A stretch of 64,000 bases of DNA from Streptomyces wuyuanensis (GCF_900103455.1 NZ_FNHI01000005.1:1-64000); one strand, 5' to 3'. Positions 15,275 to 25,146 are shown, counted from the first letter of the stretch. The notes: generated from the sequence alone by a model not told the origin. Program-made: numbers and translations.

Positions 15275-18200
15275 CTAGCTCTCGGACGACTTGCCACTCG
15301 AACGTGTAACTCCTGCCGACGCCCCCGCCTTGACCACGCCGTCCTTGCCGGCCGGTGCCTCGAACGACTCCAGCGCCTCCAGCACGTCCTGCACCCGGGA
15401 GATCTCCGCCTGGATGTCCTCGCGCCGGCGCACGAGCACGTCCAGCTCCCGCTTGCCCTCCTCGATCGTGCGCTCGGCCTCGCGCTCCGCGTCCGCCTTG
15501 GCCTTCTCGGCCTCGCGGACCAGCTCGGCCTTCTTCTGCTCGGCCTCCTTGAGCAGCGCCTCCGCCTTCTTCACCGCGGCGATGCGCACCTTGCCGGCCT
15601 CCGAACTGGCCTCCGAGACCAGCGCCTTGGCCTTCGCCGCGGCCTCGGCCTGCTGCTCCTCCGCGGCCTTCACCAACTGGTCGCAGCGCTCGCCCGCGGC
15701 CTTCATCTGCTCGGCGGACTCCCTGCGGGCCCGCTCGTGCAGCTCCTCGACCTCGTTCTCGACGCGCCTGCGCAGCTCCTCCGCGCGCTCCCGGATGGCG
15801 GTCGCGTCGCCACGCGCCCCCACCAGCAGCTCGTCGGCGTCCGTACGGGCCTTCTCCACCAGGGAGTTGCCCTCGACGGTCGCCTCGGCGACCAGCCGGT
15901 CGGCCTCCTTCCGGGCCGCGCCGACCATCGTGTCCGCCTGCGACTCGGCCTCGGTCGTGGCGCGCAGCGCCTCCTCCTGGGCCTTGGCCATCAACTGGTC
16001 GACCTGCTCCGCCGCGTCGGCGCGGCGCTTCGCCCCGTCCTTCCTCGCGGCGTCGAGCGTGCGGTCGGCCTCCTCGCGGGCCTCCGAGCGCATCTGCTCG
16101 GCGGCCCGCTCGGCGTCCTCGCGGAGCCGCTCCGCCTCGGCCCTGATGCGGTCCGCCCGCTGCTGGGCGGTGCCCACGGTGTCGGCCGCCTCGGCGCGCA
16201 GGCGCTCGGCCTCCGAGGCCGCCTCGGCGATGAGCTGGTCGGCCTGCTCGGCCGCGTCGGCGCGGCGCTTGTCCGCTGCCTTCCTGGCCTCGTCCAGGAT
16301 CTGCTCGCCGTCCGCGCGGGCGGCGGCGCGCAGCTCCTCGGCCTGGCGCTCGCCGTCCTCCTTGACCTGCTCGGCCTCGGTCCGCAGCCGGGCCGCGTCC
16401 TGCTCGGCCAGCGCCAGCAGTTCGGACGCCTCGGTCGTGACGCGGTCGGACTCGCTCGTGGCCTCGGCCACCAGCCGGTCGGCCTGGGCCGCGGCCTCGG
16501 AACGCATCCGGTTGGCGTCCTCGCGGGCCTCGGCCCGGGTCCGTGCCGCGTCCTGCTCGGCGGAGGCCAGTGCGTCGGCCGCCTCCGTGCGCATCCGCTG
16601 GGCGTACTCCGAGGTCTCGGCACGGAGCCGGTCCGACTCGGTGATCGCCTCGTTCATGGTCCGCTCGGCGAGCGACCTGGCGGCCTCCGCCTCCTCGTCG
16701 GCGCGCGCCCGGACGCGGTTGGCGTCCTCGGTGGCACGCTCCCGCTCCGCGTAGGCGTCGGCGCGGACGCGGTCCGCCTCCTCCTGCGCCTCCGTCCTGG
16801 TCCGCTCCGCCGCGTGCTCGGCGGCGTTGCGCAGCCCGGAGATCTCCTGCTCGGCCTGCTCCTGCAGACCGGACACGGAGTCCCGTACCTGCTGGGCGGT
16901 CTGCTCGGCGGCCGACACCATCTCGGTGGCGCGCCGGTCCGCCTCCTCCACCAGCCGCTGCGCCTCGGTCTGGGCGTCCTCGACCCGCTTGCGGGCGGCG
17001 GCGAGCAGCTCCTCGCTCTGCTCGCGGGCCAGTTCCCGCTCCCGGTCGGCCTCCGTACGGGCCGCACCGAGGGTCTCCTCGGCCTCCCGACGGCGTCGGT
17101 TGGCCTCCTCCTGCGCGGCGGCCAGCGCCTCGGATGCCTCCTGGCCGACCCGCTCGGCGGCCGCGGCGGCCTCGCTGCGGACCCGGTCGGCGGTCTCCTG
17201 CGCCTCGGACTTCAGCCGCTCGGCCTCCGTGGCGGCGTCGGTGCGCAGCCGCACGGCGACGGCCTCGCCCTCGGCGCGGGAGGCCGATGCGTCGGACGCG
17301 GCCTCCGTCCGCAGCCGTTCGGCCTCCTGCTCGGCCTGGTCCAGGAGGGTACGGGTGCGCTCGGCCGTCTCGGTGCGCAGCCGCTCCGCCTCCGCCTCTG
17401 CCTCGCGGCGGATCCGCTCCGCCTCCGAGCGCGCCTCGGTGAGCGCCTCCTCGGCCGACGCGAGCCGGGCCTCCGCCTCCGTGTGCAGCCGGGTCAGCTC
17501 GTCCGCGGCCTCGGCCTGGCGGGCGGCGACCCCCCGCTCGGTCTCCTCGCGCAGCTCGGCGGCGGCACGCTCGGCCGCCGCCTTCAGCTCGTCGGCCTGC
17601 TCCTCGGCCTCGGCGCGCAGCCGGTCCGCCTCGGTACGGGTGCGCTCCAGCGTCTCCTCGGCCTGCCGGCGCAGGGTCGTGGCCCGCTCGATGGCCTCGG
17701 TGCGGACGCGCTCGCTGTCCGTGGTGGCCTTGGACCGCACGTCATCGGCGTCGGCCTTGGCCTTCGTCAGCAGGTCCTCGGCGGTCTTCGCCGCCTCCTC
17801 GATCTGCTGGACGGTCTCACGGCGTGCCTCGCTGCGGATCCGCTCGCCCTCGGCGACGGCCTCGGAACGCAGCTGCTCGGCCTCGCCGCGCAGCCGCCGG
17901 GCCTCCTCCTGGAGTTCGACGGTCTTGGCGCGGTACTCCTTGGTGTCGTCCTTCGCCGCGCCCCTGAGCTCCTCGGCCGTGCCGTGGGCCTCGGCGCGCA
18001 GCCGGTCCGCCTCCGCCTCTGCCTCGCGGCGGATCCGCTCCGCCTCCTCGACGGCCTTGCGGGTGGTGTCCTTGGCCGCCTCGGACGCCTTGTCCAGGAC
18101 CTCCTCGGCGGTCCGTGCCGCCTTCGCGAGCTGGGCGGCCGAATCCTCCGCCGCGACCGTACGCGCCTTCTCCGACGCCTCCGCGACCAGCTTCTCCGCC

Positions 18201-19225
18201 TCGGCCTTGGCATCGGCCAGCGCCTGCTCGGCCTCGCTCTTGAGGTTCTCGGCCTCCTTGGTGGCCTCGGCGACCAGGCGGGCGATCTCCGACTTGGCGG
18301 TACGGGCCCGCTGCTCGTTCGCCGACTCGGCGCTCGCGAGCAGCTTGCCCGCGGCCTCCTTGGCCTCGGCGAGGGTCTTCTCGGCCTCCGTGCGGGCCTC
18401 GCGGAGCCTGTCCTCGGCCTCCTGCATCCGCTGCTCGGCGCTCCGGCTGAGCTCCGCGGCCTGCTGACGCGCCTGGTCGGACTCGGCGGTCGTCGAGGAG
18501 CGCAGCTGCTCGGCGTGGCTGGTGGCCTCCTGCGCCTGGCTGGAGGCGGCGTTCAGCAGCCGCTCGGCGTCCTTGCGGGCGCGCAGCAGGATCGCTTCCG
18601 CCTCGGCGCGGGCGGCCTCCGCCTCGGAGCCGAGCCGCTGCCGGGTCTCCTCGGCGACCCGCGCGGCCTCGGCGCGGGCGGCCGCCAGCCCCTGGTCGGC
18701 CTCGGCACGCGACTCGTCCAGCAGGCGGCGGGCCTGGGACTCGCTGCGGGCGCGGAGCTGTTCGGCCCACGCCACGTTCTCGTTGACGTGCGCCTCGACG
18801 GTCTGCCGGCGCTCGGCCAGCTCCTGGTCGAGGCGCTGGCGGCGCTGGTTCGCCTCCGCGTGCAACTCGGCCTGCAGCCGGGCCTGGTGCTCGGCGTGCT
18901 CCTGGAGGATGCGCTGGGTCTGGGCCCGGACCTCGCGGAGCTCGCGCTCGGCGTCCGAGCGCAGCTGGTCCGCCTGGATCTGGGCGTTCCGGAGCAGCTG
19001 CTCGGCCTGGTAGCCGATGTCGGCGCTGTCGTAGGCGGGACGGGACGCGATGGTGCGGCGCGCCTCGTGGAGCTTGGCGCGCAACACCTCGACCTGGTAT
19101 CCGAGGTCCTCGGCGTGCTGGACGGCCTTCTCCCGCTCGGTCTTCAGCCGGTCCATCTCGGCTTCGAACCGCGAGAGGTGGTCGTCGTCAGCTCGGTGGC
19201 TCTCCTGGCGTTCGTAGCCCCGCAC
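15275..19225 (-). CDS. scy: Scy, giant coiled-coil polar growth scaffold
   Basis: About 1316 residues. Scy organises the tip-organising complex with DivIVA and FilP and controls branching and hyphal growth. The N-terminus (RGYERQESHRADDDHLSRFE, then a short heptad region to about residue 85) is the conserved Scy start; the rest is Ala/Glu/Arg coiled coil with repeated EAERLRxEA-type blocks, consistent with the published 51-residue hendecad-type repeat. Start is GTG 19225, after GGGAC; upstream residues from 19273 are not family-like. Because of its composition the opposite strand also stays open for 4 kb. Very confident of identity; start moderately so. Confidence 0.95.
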   Translation of the reverse strand: MRGYERQESHRADDDHLSRFEAEMDRLKTEREKAVQHAEDLGYQVEVLRAKLHEARRTIASRPAYDSADIGYQAEQLLRNAQIQADQLRSDAERELREVRAQTQRILQEHAEHQARLQAELHAEANQRRQRLDQELAERRQTVEAHVNENVAWAEQLRARSESQARRLLDESRAEADQGLAAARAEAARVAEETRQRLGSEAEAARAEAEAILLRARKDAERLLNAASSQAQEATSHAEQLRSSTTAESDQARQQAAELSRSAEQRMQEAEDRLREARTEAEKTLAEAKEAAGKLLASAESANEQRARTAKSEIARLVAEATKEAENLKSEAEQALADAKAEAEKLVAEASEKARTVAAEDSAAQLAKAARTAEEVLDKASEAAKDTTRKAVEEAERIRREAEAEADRLRAEAHGTAEELRGAAKDDTKEYRAKTVELQEEARRLRGEAEQLRSEAVAEGERIRSEARRETVQQIEEAAKTAEDLLTKAKADADDVRSKATTDSERVRTEAIERATTLRRQAEETLERTRTEADRLRAEAEEQADELKAAAERAAAELREETERGVAARQAEAADELTRLHTEAEARLASAEEALTEARSEAERIRREAEAEAERLRTETAERTRTLLDQAEQEAERLRTEAASDASASRAEGEAVAVRLRTDAATEAERLKSEAQETADRVRSEAAAAAERVGQEASEALAAAQEEANRRRREAEETLGAARTEADRERELAREQSEELLAAARKRVEDAQTEAQRLVEEADRRATEMVSAAEQTAQQVRDSVSGLQEQAEQEISGLRNAAEHAAERTRTEAQEEADRVRADAYAERERATEDANRVRARADEEAEAARSLAERTMNEAITESDRLRAETSEYAQRMRTEAADALASAEQDAARTRAEAREDANRMRSEAAAQADRLVAEATSESDRVTTEASELLALAEQDAARLRTEAEQVKEDGERQAEELRAAARADGEQILDEARKAADKRRADAAEQADQLIAEAASEAERLRAEAADTVGTAQQRADRIRAEAERLREDAERAAEQMRSEAREEADRTLDAARKDGAKRRADAAEQVDQLMAKAQEEALRATTEAESQADTMVGAARKEADRLVAEATVEGNSLVEKARTDADELLVGARGDATAIRERAEELRRRVENEVEELHERARRESAEQMKAAGERCDQLVKAAEEQQAEAAAKAKALVSEASSEAGKVRIAAVKKAEALLKEAEQKKAELVREAEKAKADAEREAERTIEEGKRELDVLVRRREDIQAEISRVQDVLEALESFEAPAGKDGVVKAGASAGVTRSSGKSSES

Positions 19226-19391
19226 TGCGCGGTCCCATCCGTCCCCTGGTCGCAACTCTCTACAGACGAGCACCGTTCGCCTGAACGGCCCCCCGGGGAA
19301 ATGGTGTCAGATCAGTCACGAGGACGCGGCGCGGCCCCGGCCCGGCCCCGGCCCGGAGCGGCCCACTCTACCGGGCCGGGAATCCCGGCGG

Positions 19392-19832
19392 TCAGTGCTC
19401 CGCTGAGGAGGGGTCGGCGGAAGTGACCAGTTCCGTGAGGACACCGTGGCAGTCCTTGGGGTGCAGGAACGTGATCCGGGAGCCCATCGAACCGATGCGC
19501 GGCTCGTCGTAGAGCACCCGTACGCCCTTGCCCCGGATGTCGTCGGCGGCGCCGTCCACGTCCGCCGTGCCGAAGGCGATGTGGTGGACCCCCTCGCCGT
19601 TCTTGGCCAGCCACTTCCCGACCGCGGAGTCCTCGCGGGTGGGTTCCAGGAGCTGGAGGTAGGAGGCACCGCCGTCCGAGGTCTCGTTGATCTTGAGCAT
19701 GGCCTCCCGCACGCCCTGCTCCTCGTTGACCTCCGTGTGGAAGACCTCGAAGCCGTACGTGGCCCGGTAGAACTCGACGGTCTTGTCGAGGTCGAAACAG
19801 GCGATCCCGATGTGGTCGATTCGCGTCAGCAT
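19392..19832 (-). CDS. mce: methylmalonyl-CoA epimerase
   Basis: 146 residues, a vicinal-oxygen-chelate fold enzyme that interconverts (2S)- and (2R)-methylmalonyl-CoA. Metal-ligand positions are visible: His in IDHIGIACFDL (residue 6-7), Gln in SYLQLLEPT, His in GVHHIAFGTADV and Glu in GVLTELV. Length is normal. ATG 19832. Divergent from the acetyl-CoA acetyltransferase and one gene away from meaB, which fits a cluster for B12-dependent acyl-CoA metabolism. Separated from scy by a GC-rich spacer of 166 bases. Confidence 0.95.
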   Translation of the reverse strand: MLTRIDHIGIACFDLDKTVEFYRATYGFEVFHTEVNEEQGVREAMLKINETSDGGASYLQLLEPTREDSAVGKWLAKNGEGVHHIAFGTADVDGAADDIRGKGVRVLYDEPRIGSMGSRITFLHPKDCHGVLTELVTSADPSSAEH

Positions 19833-19980
19833 GGCTCCAGTGCAGCGCTCCCCGCGGTGGTTACGCAACGTGCGCGCGATCACACCGGCTGCCCGGTGAC
19901 CCGAGCGCATACCGCTCAGTACAGTTCGAGTAAACCCTCGTTCACTCCTCAGCCGCCGCGCTGGAAGGGGATCCCCTCTC

Positions 19981-21183
19981 ATGACTGGAACGAACAGCAC
20001 CACATCCGTCATCGTCGCCGGGGCCCGTACGCCCATGGGACGGCTGCTCGGCTCGCTGAAGTCCTTCTCCGGCGCCGACCTGGGCGGCTTCGCCATCAAG
20101 GCAGCGCTGGACCGGGCCGGTATCGGCGGCGACCAGGTGCAGTACGTGATCATGGGCCAGGTGCTGCAGGCCGGCGCCGGTCAGATCCCGGCCCGCCAGG
20201 CGGCCGTCAAGGCCGGCATCCCCATGAACGTCCCGGCGCTCACGATCAACAAGGTGTGTCTGTCCGGACTCGACGCGATCGCCCTCGCCGACCAGCTGAT
20301 CCGTGCGGGTGAATTCGACGTCGTCGTCGCCGGCGGCCAGGAGTCCATGACGAACGCGCCGCACCTGCTGCCGAAGTCCCGCGAGGGCTTCAAGTACGGC
20401 GCGATCGAGATGCTCGACGCGATGGCGCACGACGGTCTCACCGACGCGTTCGAGGGCATCGCCATGGGCGAGTCCACCGAGAAGCACAACACCCGCCTCG
20501 GCATCGCCCGCCCCGAGCAGGACGAGATCGCCGCGCTGTCCCACCAGCGCGCCGCCGCCGCCCAGAAGAATGGCCTCTTCGAGGCCGAGATCACGCCCGT
20601 CGAGATCCCGCAGCGCAAGGGCGAGCCGGTCGTCTTCAGCAAGGACGAGGGCATCCGCGCCGAGACCACCGTCGAGTCGCTGGGCCGGCTGCGCCCCGCC
20701 TTCGCCAAGGACGGCACGATCACGGCCGGCACCTCCTCGCAGATCTCGGACGGCGCCGCCGCCGTGGTCGTGATGAGCAAGGCCAAGGCCGAGGAGCTCG
20801 GTCTGGACTGGATCGCCGAGATCGGCGCCCACGGAAATGTCGCCGGCCCGGACAACTCCCTCCAGTCCCAGCCCTCCAACGCGATCGCGCACGCCCTGAA
20901 GAAGGACGGCCTGGAGGTCTCGGACCTCGACCTCATCGAGATCAACGAGGCGTTCGCCGCGGTCGCCGTGCAGTCGATGAAGGACCTCGGCGTATCCCCG
21001 GAAAAGGTGAACGTCAACGGTGGCGCGATCGCCCTGGGCCACCCGATCGGCATGTCCGGTGCGCGCATCGTCCTGCACCTGGCGCTGGAGCTGAAGCGGC
21101 GCGGCGGCGGGGTCGGAGCGGCGGCGCTGTGCGGCGGCGGCGGTCAGGGCGACGCGCTGATCGTCCGCGTACCGGCGAAGTAA
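19981..21183 (+). CDS. acetyl-CoA acetyltransferase (thiolase)
   Basis: 400 residues. Condenses two acetyl-CoA to acetoacetyl-CoA or runs the reverse in degradation. The three catalytic elements are present: nucleophile Cys in [11 protein letters not shown] (about residue 92), His in [11 protein letters not shown] (about residue 351) and the second Cys in [12 protein letters not shown] (about 381). Biosynthetic thiolase type. ATG 19981 has AAGGGGA ten bases upstream. meaB follows after 26 bases, probably in one operon. Acetoacetyl-CoA would be reduced by the dehydrogenase at 1223. Confidence 0.95.
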   Translation: MTGTNSTTSVIVAGARTPMGRLLGSLKSFSGADLGGFAIKAALDRAGIGGDQVQYVIMGQVLQAGAGQIPARQAAVKAGIPMNVPALTINKVCLSGLDAIALADQLIRAGEFDVVVAGGQESMTNAPHLLPKSREGFKYGAIEMLDAMAHDGLTDAFEGIAMGESTEKHNTRLGIARPEQDEIAALSHQRAAAAQKNGLFEAEITPVEIPQRKGEPVVFSKDEGIRAETTVESLGRLRPAFAKDGTITAGTSSQISDGAAAVVVMSKAKAEELGLDWIAEIGAHGNVAGPDNSLQSQPSNAIAHALKKDGLEVSDLDLIEINEAFAAVAVQSMKDLGVSPEKVNVNGGAIALGHPIGMSGARIVLHLALELKRRGGGVGAAALCGGGGQGDALIVRVPAK

Positions 21184-21209
21184 GCCCTTCAGAGATCGGA
21201 GCACGCACG

Positions 21210-22166
21210 ATGGTGGACGTCCCCCAGCTGGTCGCCCAGGCGAGGGAGGGCAGGCCGCGGGCCGTGGCCCGGCTGATCTCACTCGTCGAGGGGGCGTCCC
21301 CGCAGCTCCGCGAGGTCATGGCGGAGCTCGCGCCGCTGACCGGCGGCGCGTACGTGGTGGGCCTGACCGGTTCGCCGGGCGTCGGCAAGTCCACGTCCAC
21401 CTCGGCGCTGGTGACGGCGTACCGCAAGGCCGGCAAGCGCGTCGGCGTGCTCGCCGTCGACCCGTCGTCCCCGTTCAGCGGTGGTGCGCTGCTCGGGGAC
21501 CGGGTGCGGATGTCGGAGCACGCCTCCGATCCGGGCGTCTACATCCGCTCGATGGCCACCCGCGGTCATCTCGGCGGCCTCGCCTGGGCCGCGCCGCAGG
21601 CGATCCGCGTCCTCGACGCGGCCGGCTGCGACGTCGTGCTCGTCGAGACGGTCGGGGTCGGCCAGTCGGAGGTGGAGATCGCCTCCCAGGCCGACACGTC
21701 CGTGGTGCTGCTGGCACCCGGCATGGGCGACGGCATCCAGGCCGCGAAGGCGGGGATCCTGGAGATCGGCGACGTGTACGTGGTCAACAAGGCCGACCGC
21801 GACGGCGCCGACGCGACCGCACGCGAGCTCAACCACATGCTCGGCCTGGGCGAGTCCCGGGGACCGGGCGACTGGCGGCCGCCGATCGTGAAGACGGTCG
21901 CCGCGCGGGCGCAGGGCGTCGACGAGGTCGTCGAGGCCCTGGAGAAGCACCGCGCCTGGATGGAGGAGCACGGCGTCCTCGCCGAGCGCCGCGCCCGCCG
22001 GGCCGCGCACGAGGTGGAGACGATCGCCGTCACCGCCCTCCGCGAGCGCATCGGCGACCTCCGCGGCGACCGGCGTCTCGGCGCGCTCGCGGAGCGCATC
22101 GTCGCGGGCGAGCTGGACCCGTACGCGGCGGCGGACGAACTGGTGGCGGGCCTGACGGGGGACTGA
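21210..22166 (+). CDS. meaB: MeaB, G-protein chaperone of B12-dependent acyl-CoA mutases
   Basis: 318 residues. MeaB binds methylmalonyl-CoA or isobutyryl-CoA mutase, gates adenosylcobalamin loading and protects against inactivation. G1/Walker A is GSPGVGKSTSTSAL (about 54-67), the base region LVETVGVGQSEVEI contains the switch Asp/Glu motif of the SIMIBI class, and G4 is VVNKADRDG. The first 45 residues are the helical N-terminal extension typical of MeaB. ATG 21210 follows GATCGGAGC; a longer frame from 21129 overlaps the thiolase. Likely client is IcmA at 29911. Confidence 0.94.
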   Translation: MVDVPQLVAQAREGRPRAVARLISLVEGASPQLREVMAELAPLTGGAYVVGLTGSPGVGKSTSTSALVTAYRKAGKRVGVLAVDPSSPFSGGALLGDRVRMSEHASDPGVYIRSMATRGHLGGLAWAAPQAIRVLDAAGCDVVLVETVGVGQSEVEIASQADTSVVLLAPGMGDGIQAAKAGILEIGDVYVVNKADRDGADATARELNHMLGLGESRGPGDWRPPIVKTVAARAQGVDEVVEALEKHRAWMEEHGVLAERRARRAAHEVETIAVTALRERIGDLRGDRRLGALAERIVAGELDPYAAADELVAGLTGD

Positions 22167-22233
22167 GCGGCACCCGCGCGTCCCGCCGGCGGAGTGGCGC
22201 GGTACCCGCCGCGCCGCGGTCCGGCGGGGCCGG

Positions 22234-22848
22234 TCAGTCGTCGTCGCCGTCGTGGTCCTCGGCCTCGCCGTGCTCGCTGCCGTCCTTGTCCGACTCCGCT
22301 CCGGAGGCCTTCCGCGCCTCCGCCGAGACCTTCGCGCTCTTCGCGTCCACGGTCAGTTCGTGCTCCCGGCCGTCCAGCCCCTGGACCTCGGCCTCCCAGA
22401 CGAGGGCGTTGCCCGGGCCGTCGGCGTGGTCGAGTTCGACCGAGGTCACGGTGCCGGGGACGGCGGACTCGGCGGCCTCGGCCGCGCGTGCGGCCGTGAC
22501 CGGGGCGTCCTGCGCCGACGGTGCGCGGCCGTCGCCGTCCGAGCGCTCGGTCGAGGTGACCTTCCCGGTGGCCGCGTCCAGCGTCACGTCGTGCCGGTCG
22601 CCGTCCCTGCCGTGGATGTCGACCTCCCACTCGGAATCGTCCAGGCCGGCGCCGGTGACGGTCCCGGGCGCCGCGCCCAGGGCCGTGTCGATCGCCTGGG
22701 AGATGGTGACCTTCGCCGCCCGCGCCTGCGCCGCGTCATCGCGGTCCCCGTCCCCGTCACCGTTCTGGACGGCGAACGCGGCGGCGGTGCCCCCGCCGGC
22801 GAGAACGGCCGCGGTCAGGGTCGCGATGGCCAGCTTGCGTCGCTTCAT
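22234..22848 (-). CDS. secreted PepSY-domain protein
   Basis: 204 residues. A signal peptide (MKRRKLAIATLTAAVLAGGG...AAFA) is followed by an Asp-rich linker and two PepSY-like domains: KVTISQAIDTALGAAPGTV...SEWEVDIHGRDGDRHDV and a second from VTAARAAEAAESAVPGTV to LVWEAEVQGLDGREHEL. PepSY proteins are thought to inhibit or sense proteases or act in envelope stress signalling. It is divergent from a two-component system and shares a 118-base promoter region containing a strong palindromic operator, so it is probably the direct target. Ends with an acidic His/Asp tail. Confidence 0.87.
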   Translation of the reverse strand: MKRRKLAIATLTAAVLAGGGTAAAFAVQNGDGDGDRDDAAQARAAKVTISQAIDTALGAAPGTVTGAGLDDSEWEVDIHGRDGDRHDVTLDAATGKVTSTERSDGDGRAPSAQDAPVTAARAAEAAESAVPGTVTSVELDHADGPGNALVWEAEVQGLDGREHELTVDAKSAKVSAEARKASGAESDKDGSEHGEAEDHDGDDD

Positions 22849-22904
22849 GAGTCGTGCCTTCCGGTGACGGTTCGTGATGACGGGAACCACCCTGCCCGGG
22901 TAAC

Positions 22905-22943
22905 GCTGAAGCCCGCCTGAAGGCACCTGAAGGCGCCTTCAGG
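22905..22943. promoter_or_regulatory. operator: palindrome plus direct half-site repeats
   Basis: CCTGAAGGC|GCCTTCAGG is an 18-base perfect palindrome (22926-22943). The half site CCTGAAGGC is repeated at 22916-22924, and a weaker GCTGAAGCC lies at 22905-22913, giving 10-11-bp spacing as seen for OmpR-family regulators. It lies between the PepSY gene and the response regulator gene, ending 22 bases before the latter's start. Confidence 0.7.
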
Positions 22944-22965
22944 TTCCGTTTGCGACGCTGTGCGC

Positions 22966-23631
22966 ATGAGGCTGTTGATCGTGGAGGACGAGAAGCGGCT
23001 CGCGCGGTCCCTCGCCGCCGGGCTCACCGCGGAGGGCTACGCCGTCGACGTGGTGCACGACGGCCTGGAGGCACTGCACCGCGCCGGCGAGGCCCCGTAC
23101 GACCTCGTCGTCCTCGACATCATGCTGCCGGGCATGAACGGTTACCGGGTCTGCGGCGCCCTCCGCGCCGCCGGGAACGACGTCCCGATCCTCATGCTGA
23201 CCGCGAAGGACGGCGAGTACGACGAGGCCGAGGGCCTCGACACCGGCGCCGACGACTATCTGACCAAGCCGTTCTCGTACGTCGTCCTCGTCGCCCGGAT
23301 CAAGGCCCTGCTGCGCCGGCGCGGGCGCGCCGAGAGCGCCTCGCCGGTCCTGCGGGCCGGGGAGGTCACCGTCGACACCGCCGCCCGCCGGGTCCACCGG
23401 GGCGATGCCGAAATCGCCCTCACCGCCAAGGAGTTCGCCGTCCTGGAGCAGCTGGCCCTGCGGCCCGGCGAAGTGGTCGGCAAGCCGGAGATCCTCGAAC
23501 ACGTCTGGGACTTCGCCTACGACGGCGACCCGAACATCGTCGAGGTCTACATCAGCTCGCTGCGCCGCAAACTGGGCGCCTCGGTGATCCAGACGGTGCG
23601 CGGCGCCGGCTACCGGCTGGCGGACCGGTGA
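22966..23631 (+). CDS. OmpR-family response regulator next to PepSY gene
   Basis: 221 residues. Receiver domain with RLLIVEDEKRLARSL (acidic pocket), phosphorylated Asp in YDLVVLDIMLPGMNGY (about 51), Thr in MLTAKDG and Lys in LTKPFSY; C-terminal winged helix with EFAVLEQLALRPGEVV and VEVYISSLRRKLG...VRGAGYRLADR. ATG 22966 is chosen; GTG 22960 is in frame just before. The gene overlaps the kinase gene by four bases (GTGA). It probably binds the palindrome in the intergenic region and controls the PepSY gene and itself. Confidence 0.93.
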   Translation: MRLLIVEDEKRLARSLAAGLTAEGYAVDVVHDGLEALHRAGEAPYDLVVLDIMLPGMNGYRVCGALRAAGNDVPILMLTAKDGEYDEAEGLDTGADDYLTKPFSYVVLVARIKALLRRRGRAESASPVLRAGEVTVDTAARRVHRGDAEIALTAKEFAVLEQLALRPGEVVGKPEILEHVWDFAYDGDPNIVEVYISSLRRKLGASVIQTVRGAGYRLADR

Positions 23632-24968
23632 ACTCGGTACGGGCGAGGGCGGCGCTGGGCGCCACGCTCGTCGTCGCGGTGGCGCTGATCGGCGCCGGAC
23701 TGGCCGTGCTGTTCGTGCTCCGGGCCAACCTCACCGACCAGGCCGGGCTCCAGGCCGAGGTCACCGCCAGGAACGTCGCGACGCAGCTCGACCTCGACGT
23801 GCCCTACGACCGGCTGGACCTGCCGGACGGCGAGGACCGCCCGGTGCGTGTGACGGGCGAGGACGGCCGGGTGCGCGCGGCGAGCGAGGACCTGGAGGCC
23901 ATGACCGGTACGCCCGCCGTCCCGGGCGAGGACGAGGACCGGCCGAGCTTCGGCAACGGCACCGCGACAGTGGACGGGGACACGGCGGACTACCGCTTCG
24001 CGGTCGTACGGGCCGACGGCCGTGACGGCGGAACCGTCACCGTGGCCGCGGGAGCGCCCCTGGCCGCCGAGCACCGTGCGGTCGACACGGTCCGGGACGC
24101 CATGCTCATCGGGCTGCCCGTGCTGCTGCTGGTCGTGGCGGGCGTGACCTGGCTGGTGACGCGCCGGGCGCTGCGCCCCGTGGAGGGCATCCGCAGCGAG
24201 ATGGCGGCGATCACCGCGTCCGAGGACCTGTCGCGGCGCGTTCCCGAACCAAACTCGCGCGACGAGATCGCCCGGCTGGCCCGTACGACCAACGAGACCC
24301 TCGCCGCGCTCGAGGCGTCGGTGGAGCGGCAGCGGCGCTTCGTCGCGGACGCGTCGCACGAGCTGCGGAGCCCCATCGCGTCCCTGCGCACCCAGCTGGA
24401 GGTGGGCGCCGCTCACCCGGGGCTGCTGGACGTGCCCGGCGCGGTGGCCGACACCGTCCGCCTGCAGCAACTGGCCGCCGATCTGCTGCTGCTGGCGCGG
24501 TTGGACGCGGGGGAGCGGCCCGGGCGGGCCCGTCTGGACCTGGCGGCGACGGTGCGCGAGGAGGTGGCGCAGCGGGGCGCGGGGGACCGGCTGCCGGTGA
24601 CCGTGGACGCCGAGGAGCACGTGGAAGTGGCTGGTTCACCCGGCCAGTTGGGCCGGGTCCTCGGCAACCTGCTGGACAACGCGCAGCGGCATGCGCGCGG
24701 CGCGGTGTCCGTGACGGTGCGGCGCGAGGGCGGCGACGCGGTGCTCACCGTGGCGGACGACGGTCCGGGTGTGCCGGAGCCGGAGCGCGAGAGGATCTTC
24801 GAACGATTCGTGCGCCTCGACGACGCCCGCAGCCGTGACGCGGGCGGCGCGGGCCTCGGTCTGGCGATCGCCCGCGACGTGGCCCGGCGCCACGGCGGAA
24901 CGCTGACGGTCTCCGCGACGGCGGACGGCGGCGCGCTCTTCGTGCTCCGCCTGCCCTTGGCGTCCTGA
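23628..24968 (+). CDS. sensor histidine kinase, partner of the PepSY-linked regulator
   Basis: 446 residues starting GTG 23628 in the GTGA overlap. Membrane helix about 9-30, an extracytoplasmic domain of about 120 residues, second helix about 155-177, then HAMP. Kinase boxes: FVADASHELRSPIASL (phospho-His), NLLDNAQRHARG (N box), VADDGPGVPEP (G1) and GGAGLGLAIA (G2). Classic orthodox kinase of the envelope-sensing group. The upstream reading frame in phase with it overlaps the regulator and is not a fusion. The signal may be envelope or protease stress given the secreted PepSY partner. Confidence 0.94.
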   Translation: MNSVRARAALGATLVVAVALIGAGLAVLFVLRANLTDQAGLQAEVTARNVATQLDLDVPYDRLDLPDGEDRPVRVTGEDGRVRAASEDLEAMTGTPAVPGEDEDRPSFGNGTATVDGDTADYRFAVVRADGRDGGTVTVAAGAPLAAEHRAVDTVRDAMLIGLPVLLLVVAGVTWLVTRRALRPVEGIRSEMAAITASEDLSRRVPEPNSRDEIARLARTTNETLAALEASVERQRRFVADASHELRSPIASLRTQLEVGAAHPGLLDVPGAVADTVRLQQLAADLLLLARLDAGERPGRARLDLAATVREEVAQRGAGDRLPVTVDAEEHVEVAGSPGQLGRVLGNLLDNAQRHARGAVSVTVRREGGDAVLTVADDGPGVPEPERERIFERFVRLDDARSRDAGGAGLGLAIARDVARRHGGTLTVSATADGGALFVLRLPLAS

Positions 24969-25146
24969 ACGGACTGCGGCCGGCAGGGCGCCCGCGGACG
25001 CCCGCACCGCACCGGCTCGTCCCGTGCCCATTCCCCCAGAGCACGTGGTGAGGCGGCGCGGCGCGGTGGCGTGCGCGGACGTCCGGCGCGGGCCGGCCGG
25101 TGCGCGCACCGGCGTGCGGACCCGCGTCAGCGGCGCCTGCGGGCGG

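Noticed and set aside
15248..19426. A plus-strand open frame of about 1392 codons
   Set aside because: It lies antisense to scy, has Leu/Gly/Arg-rich composition typical of the complement of coiled-coil DNA, and no ribosome-binding site; scy is strongly supported.
22950..24968. Possible regulator-kinase fusion protein
   Set aside because: The kinase frame is open upstream only by chance; the receiver domain is in a different frame and ends in a GTGA overlap with the kinase start.
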